From an uncultured Pontibacter sp. (lineage in GTDB: Bacteria > Bacteroidota > Bacteroidia > Cytophagales > Hymenobacteraceae): a stretch of 64,000 bases of DNA. The notes under the pieces are model-generated. The model was not told where the DNA came from. It saw only the letters and a program-made list of their open reading frames with translations, and made no database searches. Location: contig CANMMP010000002.1 in assembly GCA_947499125.1 (NCBI GenBank), positions 1-64,000 on the forward strand, read 5' to 3'. Below, one piece after another: positions 43,386-53,306 of this stretch (positions within the stretch are counted from its first letter, which is position 1; each line of letters begins with the position of its first letter). Made by a program: the position numbers and the translations under genes.

Positions 43386-43448
43386 TTTACAACTATAACC
43401 CGAAAGCTGCGTTAAGGGGCTGGCATAGGAACATAGCTTAATTAGCTG

Positions 43449-43611
43449 TACCTTTGTCCGTCTGTCGATCATTATGGTATAAATAGAACCATAGTTCCCC
43501 TTTTAAGGTTGATAGAGAATAATAACGCCGGGATTTATCGCAAATGCTATGTATTCCCGGGAAAGCTGAGCCAGTGCACATGGTACTGTACAGCATCATA
43601 AAACCAATTAC
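43449..43611 (+). promoter_or_regulatory. Promoter and long leader of the RNA helicase gene
   Basis: TACCTTTG (43449-43456) would give a 5' leader of about 150 bases. Two hairpins are visible: TATGGT/ACCATA (43473-43493) and CCGGGA/TCCCGG (43528-43560). Long structured leaders are typical of cold-shock and autoregulated helicase mRNAs; regulation here is inferred. Confidence 0.5.
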
Positions 43612-44973
43612 ATGACATTTAACGAATTGAACCTGATAGAGCCTATCCTAAACGCTCTTGAAACAGAAGGATACACAAATCCCACCCCAATACAACAAAA
43701 AGCAATTCCTTACATACTTCAGAAACGCGACCTGTTAGGTTGTGCGCAAACCGGTACTGGTAAAACAGCTGCCTTTGCCATTCCGATTCTGCAGTTACTG
43801 TATGCCCTGCCGCAGGAGCGTAACAAGCGAACTATAAAATCGCTGATACTAACACCTACCCGTGAACTTGCATTGCAAATAGGAGAGAGCTTTGGTGCGT
43901 ATGGTCGTAATACCGGTTTGAAGCACACAGTAATTTTTGGTGGCGTATCGCAGCACCCACAGGTGCAGGCTTTAAAGAATGGAATAGATATACTGGTTGC
44001 AACACCAGGCCGTTTACTCGACCTGATGGCACAGAAATATATTGACCTGAGCCAACTTCAGATATTTGTACTGGATGAAGCCGACCGTATGCTGGACATG
44101 GGTTTTGTGCACGATGTGCGCAAAGTACTCAATGTAATACCTGCGAAAAGACAATCATTGTTCTTCTCTGCTACTATGGCTCCGGAGATCATGAAGCTGG
44201 CTGATAACATATTAGTTGATCCTGCTAAAGTAGAAGTAACGCCGGTTTCAAGTACGGCGCATACTATAAAGCAGGCAGTTTACTATGTAAAGAAAGCCGA
44301 TAAGAAAAACCTGCTGATACACTTACTGAAAGGTAATGAAATAGACCGTGCCCTAGTATTTACCAGAACCAAACATGGTGCTGATAGAGTTGTAAAAGAC
44401 ATGGCAAAAGCCGGAGTTCAGGCCGAAGCGATACATGGTAACAAATCTCAGAATGCCCGTGTGCGTGCACTTGATAATTTTAAAGCCAGCCGTACCCGCG
44501 TATTGGTAGCTACCGATATTGCCGCACGCGGTATTGACGTAGACGACCTGAACCACGTGATCAACTATGAATTGCCAAACGAGCCGGAAACATACGTGCA
44601 CCGCATTGGTCGTACTGGTCGTGCAGGAGCAAGTGGTACTGCGTTATCGTTCTGCGATGGCGAAGAAACGGCGTACCTGGTAAGTATCCAGAAACTGATC
44701 GCTAAGAACGTTCCGGTTATTGACAACCATCCGTACCCGATGACAGCCAAGGATTTTGCGGAAGCTGCTTCAACCATGAAAGAGCAGAAGAAGCGCGGCG
44801 GAAACGGTGGCAGAAGTCGTTTTGGCGGCAAGCCATCTGGTAACGCAGGTAGCAACTCGGGTTCACAAACCAGAAGCAATAATAACGGCGGCCAGAGCAG
44901 AAGCTCAAATTCAGGAAATAGGAGTGGTGGTAACAGAAGCTGGGGTAACAAGTCCAGAACTGCCAACGCATAA
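43612..44973 (+). CDS. DEAD-box ATP-dependent RNA helicase (RhlE-like)
   Basis: A 453-residue RNA helicase. The N-terminal Q-motif (TPIQQKAIP) and motifs [12 protein letters not shown], Ia [20 protein letters not shown], and [12 protein letters not shown] are all present. The C-terminal 70 residues are a low-complexity Arg/Gly/Ser/Asn tail ([20 protein letters not shown]), likely RNA-binding. Relatives help ribosome assembly and mRNA decay, often at low temperature. The start at 43612 (MTFNELNL) fits the family. Confidence 0.94.
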   Translation: MTFNELNLIEPILNALETEGYTNPTPIQQKAIPYILQKRDLLGCAQTGTGKTAAFAIPILQLLYALPQERNKRTIKSLILTPTRELALQIGESFGAYGRNTGLKHTVIFGGVSQHPQVQALKNGIDILVATPGRLLDLMAQKYIDLSQLQIFVLDEADRMLDMGFVHDVRKVLNVIPAKRQSLFFSATMAPEIMKLADNILVDPAKVEVTPVSSTAHTIKQAVYYVKKADKKNLLIHLLKGNEIDRALVFTRTKHGADRVVKDMAKAGVQAEAIHGNKSQNARVRALDNFKASRTRVLVATDIAARGIDVDDLNHVINYELPNEPETYVHRIGRTGRAGASGTALSFCDGEETAYLVSIQKLIAKNVPVIDNHPYPMTAKDFAEAASTMKEQKKRGGNGGRSRFGGKPSGNAGSNSGSQTRSNNNGGQSRSSNSGNRSGGNRSWGNKSRTANA

Positions 44974-44993
44974 CTTTTAAAAGTATAAAGTAT

Positions 44994-45031
44994 AAAATCC
45001 CTGCTGGTGTAAACCGGCAGGGATTTTTTTA
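44994..45031 (+). terminator. Helicase gene terminator
   Basis: AAAATCCCTGC (44994-45004) pairs with GCAGGGATTTT (45017-45027), then a T-run. Confidence 0.9.
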
Positions 45032-45456
45032 TTTGCCTGTTCCGGTGCTTATAGTTCTTTGTTTCGAACCATAATGAAAAGTCAAGGGGGCTCAGTTTTG
45101 CCAGCTGCATACCTAATAACAATTGCACTCCCTCACGGCCCTGGTCCACTTACCCATGAGTTAAGAAGCTTTACACACACGGCTAAGGTTGTCAACTTAA
45201 AGTGTTGTTTCTGAATTGTTTAGCTTTTGGCTCTTTATTTCTGTACTAACTGCCCACCATCTCTTTTCCTCCTTTCACATCTATAAAAAGGCAGACTACA
45301 ACTAAAAAGGTTTTTTTATGAATAATCTAAATTAAAATAGTATTTAAATGCGTATTTATTAGAATGTATGATGTTGTCTATTGACTATTCCCCCCTGTAT
45401 CAGCTGTCTCTGTTCCTCTACAATACTTCGATTAACCTTTAACCATACTATGACAC
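45032..45456. other. Intergenic gap, no gene seen
   Basis: 425 bp between the helicase terminator and the oxidase gene. The left part (to about 45149) carries a minus-strand open frame that continues antisense through the helicase tail; the residues are not recognisable. The right part is AT-rich and may hold the oxidase promoter, but no clear TAnnTTTG pair was found. Confidence 0.45.
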
Positions 45457-47529
45457 ATGAAAATTCTACTCTTAAAATTCAACCATTTAGCGACATTACT
45501 CCTAATGCAGTTTCTGTTAGTGGGTATGTCGCTTCAGGCACAGGAGGTGGAACTTCTAGACCCGGCTTCTGTACCAAAGTTTAAAAACCAATTGCCTATC
45601 CCATCTGTAATCGACGCCACCAACTCCGGCAATAGGTCTATCACCATGACTATTTCCCAGTTCGAGCAGGATCTTGGGTTAGGGCTGAAGGATGGAGCTG
45701 GCAATGCTGTGCTTACAAAAGTATGGGGGTATAACGGGCAATATCCGGGACCTACTATTGTCGCCAAAAAAGACCAGGCCATTAATGTGAAGTGGCTGAA
45801 CAGGCTGGTGGATGCTAACGGAGTGCCCCTGCCGCATCTGCTACCTGTCGATAAAACCATTCATGTGGCAGATCCGGAAGGCCCCGGCGTCCCTATAGTT
45901 ACACACCTGCATGGCGGGCACACGGAGTCTGAGAGTGATGGCCTACCGGGGGCGTGGTATACGCCTTATGCAAGTGACAAAGGTCCCCTTTTTATCAAAG
46001 GCGAGGACATTCCTTATTATTATGACAACGACCAGGAGGAGGCTACACTGTGGTACCACGATCATACCCTGGGTATAACACGACTTAATGTGTACGCTGG
46101 CCTCGCAGGCTTTTACCTGCTCACAAGTGGTTTTGAAAACGGCCTGCAGAAAAGCAAAAGTCTGCCAGACCCTAAGTACGACATAGGGTTGGCTATTCAG
46201 GACCGCATGTTTACCACTGATGGCCAGTTATTTTACCCCTCTGAGCCTAATGGCGAGGGGGACCATGCTATGGCAGACATGAACGGTGTGCCAGACCCGA
46301 CTATTTTGCCGGAGTTTTTCGGGGATATTATACTTGTAAACGGAAAAGCCTGGCCTGTCTTAAACGTAGAACCAAGACAATATCGGTTCCGGCTGCTCAA
46401 CGGCTCCGATTCAAGGTTTTATAACCTGAAGCTTACGGAGGGAGTGAAAATCACGCAAATCGGGTCTGACCAGGGCTTTCTGAAAGAACCGGTAGAGCAC
46501 AGTGAGCTGCTGATAGCTCCCGGTGAGCGCTTGGATGTGATAATAGACTTCTCGGACCTGAAGGGGAGAACTATCATTATTACGAATAATGCCAGTACGC
46601 CATTCCCGGATGGGGACCCTGTAGACTCGGATGACAGCCAGGCACAGATCATGGCTTTCAAAGTGGATGTCCCGTTTAACAGGGCGTATCCGCACACCAA
46701 AATACCTTCCTCCTTCCAAAAGCCGCTTCCTGAAATTCCGACCGCGACGAATGTCAGAAAGCTGATCTTGTTCGAAGGGGAGGATGACTACGGAAGACTA
46801 AAACCAATGCTAGGCACAGTGGAAGAAGGTGCCCTGGAGTTTTTTGACCCGATCACGGAGAATCCAGCCTTGAACAGCACTGAGATCTGGGAGATCTACA
46901 ACCTCACACCTGACTCTCATCCTATTCACCTGCACCTGGTGTTTTTTAGGGTATTAAGTTCTCAGGGATTTACCGGGAATGTAGACGCGGACGGACGGCT
47001 AACGAACATACAACTGGTAGGGCCGATGGAGAAGCCCGAGCCGGGACAGGACGGGAAGAAGGATACCTATGCGATCGCGCCCGGTGAGGTAACGCGGCTG
47101 ATCGCCACCTTCGACCGGGAAGGGCGTTATGTCTGGCACTGCCATATTCTGTCGCACGAAGACCATGAAATGATGCGGCCGCTCTATGTCGGTAACATGC
47201 CTGGTGATATGCCAGATCACATACTGGCAGATAATACTCAGGAAATAAAAGGTGAAAAGCTGGTTACAGATAATGGTGAACTAAACATCTATCCAAACCC
47301 ATTCTCGAGTTCAGCAACAATGCAGCTAAAAGTAGAAGAGCCTACCGCCGTTGCAGTACGCATCTTGGATATAAGAGGGCGTTTGGTGCGGGAGGTTCCG
47401 GTTAAACAACTGGCAGCCGGCACGCACGAGCTCGAAATTAAAAGTGCTGACATGCAGACTGGCATGTACATCTGCGAAGTGAAAATGAACAGCAAACTAT
47501 ACCGCAGTCGACTGGTGCTAACCAGGTAA
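45457..47529 (+). CDS. Multicopper oxidase with type IX secretion tail
   Basis: A 690-residue secreted oxidase. After a signal peptide (ending SLQAQE) come three cupredoxin domains with the copper motifs HLHGGH, WYHDHTLG, HPIHLHLVFF and HCHILSHEDHEMM. This resembles CotA/bilirubin-oxidase-type enzymes that oxidise phenols, bilirubin or metals with oxygen. The last 80 residues (LNIYPNPF ... GMYICEVKMNSKLYRSRL) are a type A T9SS sorting domain, so the enzyme is exported across the outer membrane. Substrate unknown. Few TATAGTT/TATACTT heptamers occur inside it, which may hint at acquisition. Confidence 0.92.
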   Translation: MKILLLKFNHLATLLLMQFLLVGMSLQAQEVELLDPASVPKFKNQLPIPSVIDATNSGNRSITMTISQFEQDLGLGLKDGAGNAVLTKVWGYNGQYPGPTIVAKKDQAINVKWLNRLVDANGVPLPHLLPVDKTIHVADPEGPGVPIVTHLHGGHTESESDGLPGAWYTPYASDKGPLFIKGEDIPYYYDNDQEEATLWYHDHTLGITRLNVYAGLAGFYLLTSGFENGLQKSKSLPDPKYDIGLAIQDRMFTTDGQLFYPSEPNGEGDHAMADMNGVPDPTILPEFFGDIILVNGKAWPVLNVEPRQYRFRLLNGSDSRFYNLKLTEGVKITQIGSDQGFLKEPVEHSELLIAPGERLDVIIDFSDLKGRTIIITNNASTPFPDGDPVDSDDSQAQIMAFKVDVPFNRAYPHTKIPSSFQKPLPEIPTATNVRKLILFEGEDDYGRLKPMLGTVEEGALEFFDPITENPALNSTEIWEIYNLTPDSHPIHLHLVFFRVLSSQGFTGNVDADGRLTNIQLVGPMEKPEPGQDGKKDTYAIAPGEVTRLIATFDREGRYVWHCHILSHEDHEMMRPLYVGNMPGDMPDHILADNTQEIKGEKLVTDNGELNIYPNPFSSSATMQLKVEEPTAVAVRILDIRGRLVREVPVKQLAAGTHELEIKSADMQTGMYICEVKMNSKLYRSRLVLTR

Positions 47530-47586
47530 ATAATTGGTCAGATGGAAACAGAAAGCCCTGCATAATGTGGGGCATTTTTGTTTTAG

Positions 47587-48483
47587 CTACTCCGCACCAA
47601 CACTCTGCCTCGTGCGGCTTACCAGGTATACACCCACAAAAATAAGTAGCGCGAAAATTCCTTTTTGCAGGGTAAACACATCCTTGCCAAAACCGATCGC
47701 GATAAATATGGCCATGAGCGGTTGCAGGTAAATGTAGGCGCCCACCAGCGAAGGGTTGGCATAACGAAGCGCCCAGGTGTTGAACAAATATGCAACTATA
47801 GTTACGGCCAGCACCATAAACACGATCGCCCACCAGATCTCTGTCGGGAACGAACTATAGTCTGGCGCCATTACCTGGTTAAAGCCGAACGGCACTACTA
47901 TAACTGCACCCACAGCAAATATCCTGCTAACTATGGTAAAGGCGTTATACTTCTGCATCAGTGGCTTAACCAAGACTAAGTATAAACCATAACTCGCCGC
48001 ATTTAGTACTATAAGTAAGTCGCCCCACAGGTTGCCGGGCGTGCCTTCGCCGCGCGAAGTATAAATAAGCAGGAAAGCTCCTAAACAGGCCAGGGCTATA
48101 CCACTGATCTTAAGGAAGCTCACACGTTCCCGTAAAAGTATAGCCGAGAAGATGAGCACGATGATCGGAACGATGACCATCAGCAAAGCGGCATTAATAG
48201 GAGAGGTAAGGTTAAGTCCTCCGAAAAAGCAGAGTTGATTAATGGCAATGCCGGTAATGCCGCAAAGCACAGAGCGCATATTATCAGCCCAGCCTACTAT
48301 CTTCTCTTTTACAACCAGCCTCGAAAATATCCCGAAAAAAATAGCAGCCGATACCACCCGAATAACAATAAGCCCATAAGGGCCTACATAAAAAGGCATC
48401 ACTTCTTTAGCTATACTATAGTTGCTCCCGTAGATCAGGGCCACCAGGATAAGCGCCCCATGCACCTGTACTTGTTTACTCAT
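47587..48483 (-). CDS. EamA/DMT family permease
   Basis: A 298-residue membrane protein with ten predicted helices in two EamA repeats (YGSNYSIAKEV at the start of the first; NAASYGLYLVLVKPLM in the second). Drug/metabolite exporters of this family move amino acids, nucleobases or sugars; substrate unknown. The start at 48483 (MSKQVQVHG) is used; the longer upstream frame is antisense to the next gene. A TACCTTTG box ends 4 bp before this ATG, as in a leaderless transcript. Confidence 0.88.
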   Translation of the reverse strand: MSKQVQVHGALILVALIYGSNYSIAKEVMPFYVGPYGLIVIRVVSAAIFFGIFSRLVVKEKIVGWADNMRSVLCGITGIAINQLCFFGGLNLTSPINAALLMVIVPIIVLIFSAILLRERVSFLKISGIALACLGAFLLIYTSRGEGTPGNLWGDLLIVLNAASYGLYLVLVKPLMQKYNAFTIVSRIFAVGAVIVVPFGFNQVMAPDYSSFPTEIWWAIVFMVLAVTIVAYLFNTWALRYANPSLVGAYIYLQPLMAIFIAIGFGKDVFTLQKGIFALLIFVGVYLVSRTRQSVGAE

Positions 48484-48553
48484 GCTGCAAAGGTACGCGC
48501 AAATTATACTTGCACCGTATAAGGATGATCGACAAAAAACTATTTCTGAAACT

Positions 48554-49705
48554 ATGGATCTGAAAAGTATGCCCCTTACCGCAAAACGCTCGCTGGAATT
48601 GATGGGGCTTTTTTTCCTGGGGTGGATTATTGTATTGGCTAAAGGCTTGCTGGCACCTCTGCTGATGGCCTTTTTTATAAGTATTATGCTGCTGCCGGTG
48701 TTTCGTTTTTTTAAGAAAAGAGGTGTGCCCGATGTGCTGGGTATTGTAATAAGCCTATTGGCGCTTGCAGTTGTGTTCGGGCTTATTATCTGGTTCTTTT
48801 CTGTGCAGATCGGCAGCCTTATTTCTGATTTCCCGAAGATCCAGAAAAACGTAATGAACCACCTGAGCGCTTTAAGTGCCTGGCTGGAAGGAATTACTCC
48901 ATTTTCTACGGCCGAGCAACTGAACTTTATAAAAGAACAAAGCAATAAGTTGCTCAACTATGCCAGCACGTTGCTGGGCGGCGTAGCAGGTTCTGTTACA
49001 TCAATGCTCATATTCCTAGGCCTGCTGCCGATCTATATCTTCCTGATCATGTTCTACAAAAACCTGCTGCTACGCTTCGTATTTCTGTGGTTTCCGGAGC
49101 GGAAGCACGAGAAAGTAGAAGAAACGCTTCGCGAGGTGCAGGTCATCATTAAAAGCTACCTGTTTGGCCTACTGATACAGGTAACCTACATGACCATATT
49201 GTTAGGTGGCATATTACTGATCATCGGAATAAAACACGCGCTACTTATCGGGTTGATCTTCGCTTTCCTGAACCTGATACCTTATGTGGGGGCATTGCTG
49301 GGGAATATTATAGGTGTATTGCTAACGCTGGCATCGTCGTCGGAACTATGGCCTATACTTACAGTGCTGGGCGTAATTGCCGGTGTGCAGTTCCTGGATA
49401 ACAACATCCTGATGCCGCGTATAGTTGGCTCTAAAGTAAGGATAAACGCGCTGGCAACTATAGTTGGCGTAGTGGTTGGCGGCGAGATTGCTGGTATAGC
49501 CGGTATGTTTTTGTCGTTGCCGATTATCGCAGTGCTGAAAGTAGTGTTCGACCGTACCGAAGACTTTAAGCAATGGGGCGTTTTATTTGGTGACGAAAAG
49601 CCAGAGCGCAGCCCGATGACCGAACCTGCCATGCGCGACGACAGCGAAGATACACGCGAACACCTGGAACGGAAAAACAAGATAGAACCGCCTCATGAAG
49701 ATTGA
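48554..49705 (+). CDS. AI-2E family transporter
   Basis: A 383-residue membrane protein of the AI-2E (PerM/UPF0118) family, with about eight helices. The conserved C-terminal half includes IGIKHALLIGLIFAFLNLIP, then YVGALLG, and VQFLDNNILMPRIVGSKV. Members include the autoinducer-2 exporter TqsA and Na+/H+ antiporters; substrate unknown. A charged hydrophilic tail of about 45 residues follows. The start at 48554 is chosen because a longer frame would overlap the divergent EamA gene. Confidence 0.88.
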   Translation: MDLKSMPLTAKRSLELMGLFFLGWIIVLAKGLLAPLLMAFFISIMLLPVFRFFKKRGVPDVLGIVISLLALAVVFGLIIWFFSVQIGSLISDFPKIQKNVMNHLSALSAWLEGITPFSTAEQLNFIKEQSNKLLNYASTLLGGVAGSVTSMLIFLGLLPIYIFLIMFYKNLLLRFVFLWFPERKHEKVEETLREVQVIIKSYLFGLLIQVTYMTILLGGILLIIGIKHALLIGLIFAFLNLIPYVGALLGNIIGVLLTLASSSELWPILTVLGVIAGVQFLDNNILMPRIVGSKVRINALATIVGVVVGGEIAGIAGMFLSLPIIAVLKVVFDRTEDFKQWGVLFGDEKPERSPMTEPAMRDDSEDTREHLERKNKIEPPHED

Positions 49706-49812
49706 CGAAGTATAAATTTATAGTTCGCGGGGCAAGTGTAACTATAGACTTACCTCTTTGCTATCAATTCCGTAACTTTGTTTAAACCTTTTTCAGGTAA
49801 ACGATTGAGCAG

Positions 49813-51084
49813 ATGACCCACCCGAATATACCGTTGGCCGAGCGCATGCGGCCGCATAATTTAGATCAGTATTACGGACAAAAACACCTGGTAGGGCCCG
49901 ATGGAATTTTGCGTCGCTACATAGAGGGCGGTGTAATACCAAGTATGATACTTTGGGGACCTCCCGGGGTTGGCAAAACTACGCTGGCTAATATTATTGC
50001 TAACCAGATGAAAGTGCCTTTTGTAGCCTTAAGTGCCATCAACTCTGGTGTAAAAGACATACGCGAAGTAATTGACCAGGCCAAGAAACGTCAGGGCACG
50101 GTACTTTTTATTGACGAGATACACCGCTTTAATAAATCGCAACAGGATGCCTTGCTGGGTGCTGTGGAGAAGGGAACAGTTACGTTGGTAGGCGCCACTA
50201 CCGAAAACCCATCTTTCGAAGTGATTTCAGCATTACTGTCGCGTTGCCAGGTATACATTTTAAAGCACCTTACCAAAGACGAACTGATAGAATTGGTTGA
50301 TAAAGCGCTGGCTCAGGACGAGTGGATGCGTCATCGGAAGGTCAGGATCGAAGAATACGAAGCGCTGCTAACTATATCAGGAGGTGATGCCCGTAAACTT
50401 TTGAACCTGCTGGAAATTGTAGCTGAAGGTGTACAAGGGGCTGATGAAGTGGTAGTGACAAACGACCTTGTAAAGCAGGTTGCGCAGCAGAACATCGTGA
50501 TGTACGATAAGTCCGGGGAAATGCATTACGACCTGGTTTCGGCGTTCATCAAATCTATTCGCGGCTCCGACCCGAACGCGGCTGTTTACTGGTTAGCCCG
50601 CATGATAGAAGGCGGCGAAGACCCCAAATTTATTGCCCGCAGGCTGCTTATTGCCTCTTCCGAAGATATTGGCCTGGCTAACTCTAACGCGTTACTAATG
50701 GCTACGTCGTGTTTCCAGGCGGTGCAGATGATCGGGTATCCGGAAGCGGAAATTATACTTTCGCAATGCACGGTTTATCTGGCCACATCACCTAAAAGCA
50801 ACGCATCTTATAAAGCCATAAAAACAGCCCGGCAAATGGTGCAGCAAACCGGAAACTTACCAGTGCCATTACATATCCGCAACGCACCTACCAAACTAAT
50901 GAAAGAGATAGGCTACGGCAACAACTATAAATACGCTCACGACTACGAAGGCAACTTTGTAGAGCAGGAGTTTATGCCGCAGGAGCTTTCCAATACCGCA
51001 TTCTATAACCCGGGCAAAAATGGCCGCGAAGTAGAAATGCGTAAACAGCTACAAGCCCAGTGGGGTAAAAAGTACAGGTATTAG
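49813..51084 (+). CDS. rarA: Replication-associated recombination protein A (RarA/MgsA)
   Basis: A 423-residue AAA+ ATPase. Walker A GPPGVGKTTLAN, Walker B LFIDEIHRF, sensor GATTENPSFE, and the C-terminal MgsA domain (IRGSDPNAAVYWLARMIEGG, RRLLIASSEDIGLA). RarA works at stalled replication forks. ATG at 49813; a TAACTTTG -7 box lies at 49773-49780. Single-gene unit. Confidence 0.96.
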   Translation: MTHPNIPLAERMRPHNLDQYYGQKHLVGPDGILRRYIEGGVIPSMILWGPPGVGKTTLANIIANQMKVPFVALSAINSGVKDIREVIDQAKKRQGTVLFIDEIHRFNKSQQDALLGAVEKGTVTLVGATTENPSFEVISALLSRCQVYILKHLTKDELIELVDKALAQDEWMRHRKVRIEEYEALLTISGGDARKLLNLLEIVAEGVQGADEVVVTNDLVKQVAQQNIVMYDKSGEMHYDLVSAFIKSIRGSDPNAAVYWLARMIEGGEDPKFIARRLLIASSEDIGLANSNALLMATSCFQAVQMIGYPEAEIILSQCTVYLATSPKSNASYKAIKTARQMVQQTGNLPVPLHIRNAPTKLMKEIGYGNNYKYAHDYEGNFVEQEFMPQELSNTAFYNPGKNGREVEMRKQLQAQWGKKYRY

Positions 51085-51275
51085 TTTTCGTTGTTAGGTA
51101 TTCGTAGTTGGTTGAGTTGTTTCTTTGGCCTTTATGTTTTAATAATTAAATTAGTCTAGAGAAAAGTGGGGTTGGTCGAGTTCGGGTAAGGCAAATGAAC
51201 TATAAGCTATAAATTTGATTACCTTAGTTAGAGTATAGTCTCTTTTAACAAATTGATAATCACACAAACCCAAAT

Positions 51276-53042
51276 ATGTTACAATTCCTGAAATATGTGC
51301 TGGCAACTATAGTTGGCCTGCTCTTATTTGGTTTCATCAGCTTCCTGATCATGATCGGGATAATAGCCAGCGCTGCTTCCGACGATAAAGTACGGATAGT
51401 AGAAAACTCTGTGCTCGAACTGAAACTGGACAAACCTATAACTGAACGCGACCCGGACAACCCGTTAGCTGAGCTTGGCTTCTCATTTGGAGGCTTCTCC
51501 AGCTCCGATGGCCTCGACCAGATAAAAGCATCTATCCGTAAAGCCAAAACCGACGACAACATTAAAGGCATTTTCCTGAACATGCGCTTTGTTGATGCCG
51601 GAATGGGTAAACTGGAAGAAATACGTAACGAGCTGATCGATTTTAAAGAATCAGGCAAGTTCGTGGTTTCTTACACCGACCTGGCTACCGAAAAAGCATA
51701 TTACCTGTCGTCAGTAGCAGATAAGATCTATGTAAACCCGCTGGCAACTGTAGAGTTTAACGGCATGGGCTCCGAAGTATACTTCTTTAAAGGTACTTTA
51801 GAAAAACTCGACATTAAGCCGCAGATATTTAAAGTAGGCGAGTTTAAGAGTGCCGTAGAGCCTTTCTTCCTGGAGAAAATGAGCGACCCGGCACGTATGC
51901 AGATGGAGTCTTTCCTGAACTCGATCAACGATTACCAGCTGCGCAACATCGCTAAGGCACGTAATAAAACTTATGAGGAGCTGAAGAATGTTTCTGATAA
52001 CCTGCTTATTAGAGATGCGAACGATGCTAAAAAGTTTGGCCTTATTACCGATGTTGGCTACTACGACGAAGCAATTGCTTACCTGAAAGACCAGTCTGGT
52101 ATTGAGGAAGAAGGCAAACTGGAACTGGTAACGCTTAACAAGTATAAAAAAGCGGAAGGTAAAAAAGAGTCTAACTCATCGAAGAACCGCATTGCTGTAA
52201 TTTATGCTGAAGGCGACATTGTAGACGGTGAAGGCGATGAAGACAACATTGGCAGCGAGCGTTATGCAGCAGCCATCCGTAAGGCCCGCCTTGATGATAA
52301 AGTAAAAGCAGTAGTACTCCGTATAAACTCGCCGGGCGGCAGCGCCCTGGCTTCGGATGTAATGTGGCGCGAAATTCAGCTTACCCGCAAGGTAAAACCG
52401 GTGATTGCCTCCATGTCTGATGTGGCTGCATCTGGCGGTTATTATATGGCGATGGGCTGCGATACTATAGTTGCTCACCCGAACACCATTACTGGTAGCA
52501 TTGGCGTGTTTGGCATTATCCCGAACATACAAGGCTTTATGAACAACAAGTTGGGCATAACTATAGATAACGTGAACACAGGCAAGTACTCTGATGTGCC
52601 TACGCTTACACGCCCTATGACGCAGTTTGAGCAACAGGTTGTGCAGCAGCAGATCGATCATATCTATGATGTGTTCACAAAGAAGGCTTCTGAAGGTCGT
52701 AACATGACGCAGGACCAGCTAAAAGAGTATGCATCGGGCCGTGTTTGGTCTGGTATCGAAGCGAAAGAGCGTAACCTGGTAGATGTGCACGGTGGCCTTG
52801 AAAAAGCGATCGAGATTGCCGCTGCCAAAGCCGGTATCGAAGGTAATGATTACCGTTTACGTGAGTTGCCTGCCAAAAAATCTTTCCTGGAAGAGCTGAT
52901 GGGCGATGTAGGCAAAGAAGTTAAAGCTGGCTACGTGAAAGCTGAACTGGGCGAGCTTTACCCGCTGTACAACATGTATAAAAAAGTAGAGCACCTGCAG
53001 GGCATCCAGACGCGCATGCCTTACAACCTGACCGTTGAGTAA
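51276..53042 (+). CDS. sppA: Signal peptide peptidase SppA, 67-kDa type
   Basis: A 588-residue double-domain serine protease. One N-terminal membrane helix (about 5-30), then two S49 repeats. The first holds the catalytic Lys region (TDLATEKAYYLSSVADKIY), the second the Ser motif MSDVAASGGYYMA. INSPGGSALASD is conserved. Membrane-bound SppA degrades cleaved signal peptides. 234 bp without recognisable gene separate it from the purine phosphorylase, apart from a terminator and a small palindrome. Confidence 0.94.
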   Translation: MLQFLKYVLATIVGLLLFGFISFLIMIGIIASAASDDKVRIVENSVLELKLDKPITERDPDNPLAELGFSFGGFSSSDGLDQIKASIRKAKTDDNIKGIFLNMRFVDAGMGKLEEIRNELIDFKESGKFVVSYTDLATEKAYYLSSVADKIYVNPLATVEFNGMGSEVYFFKGTLEKLDIKPQIFKVGEFKSAVEPFFLEKMSDPARMQMESFLNSINDYQLRNIAKARNKTYEELKNVSDNLLIRDANDAKKFGLITDVGYYDEAIAYLKDQSGIEEEGKLELVTLNKYKKAEGKKESNSSKNRIAVIYAEGDIVDGEGDEDNIGSERYAAAIRKARLDDKVKAVVLRINSPGGSALASDVMWREIQLTRKVKPVIASMSDVAASGGYYMAMGCDTIVAHPNTITGSIGVFGIIPNIQGFMNNKLGITIDNVNTGKYSDVPTLTRPMTQFEQQVVQQQIDHIYDVFTKKASEGRNMTQDQLKEYASGRVWSGIEAKERNLVDVHGGLEKAIEIAAAKAGIEGNDYRLRELPAKKSFLEELMGDVGKEVKAGYVKAELGELYPLYNMYKKVEHLQGIQTRMPYNLTVE

Positions 53043-53103
53043 TTTAAAACAGTAATTGCGTGAATGAGTGACCAACGGATCTCAAACACCTGAATTATAC
53101 TTT

Positions 53104-53145
53104 AACCGCCGCAGCTATACTTGTAGTTGCGGCGGTTTTGTTTTT
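53104..53145 (+). terminator. sppA terminator
   Basis: AACCGCCGCA (53104-53113) pairs with TGCGGCGGTT (53128-53137), then TTGTTTTTG. Confidence 0.9.
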
Positions 53146-53228
53146 GGGGCAGGCTAATTTTTTGCAACTTGCAGCACCTGCATTAAACTATAGTGCAGGC
53201 TCCGGAAGTATAGCCAATTCTGATAAAT

Positions 53229-53243
53229 GTCATTTATTATGAC
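53229..53243. promoter_or_regulatory. Candidate operator before the phosphorylase gene
   Basis: GTCAT, TTATT, ATGAC: a perfect 5-5-5 inverted repeat 64 bp before the start codon. Its size and AT-rich spacer suit a small dimeric regulator, but it could be chance. Confidence 0.3.
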
Positions 53244-53306
53244 GTTTAATTTCGCCTACTTCGCACATTCAAATTCTATTATTCACTAATTCAGTTATTC
53301 AGAATT

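Noticed and set aside
44565..45149. Long minus-strand open frame opposite the helicase tail
   Set aside because: It is antisense to the low-complexity Gly/Ser/Asn tail, gives a Leu/Pro-rich product without a recognisable domain, and crosses the helicase terminator.
45032..45149. Transposase remnant
   Set aside because: A few residues of the minus-strand frame looked suggestive (DQGREGVQ), but there are no terminal repeats, no DDE pattern and no second supporting segment.
48484..48957. N-terminal extension of the EamA gene
   Set aside because: It is antisense to the AI-2E gene and has no family similarity; the start at 48483 has a promoter box and gives a normal EamA N-terminus.
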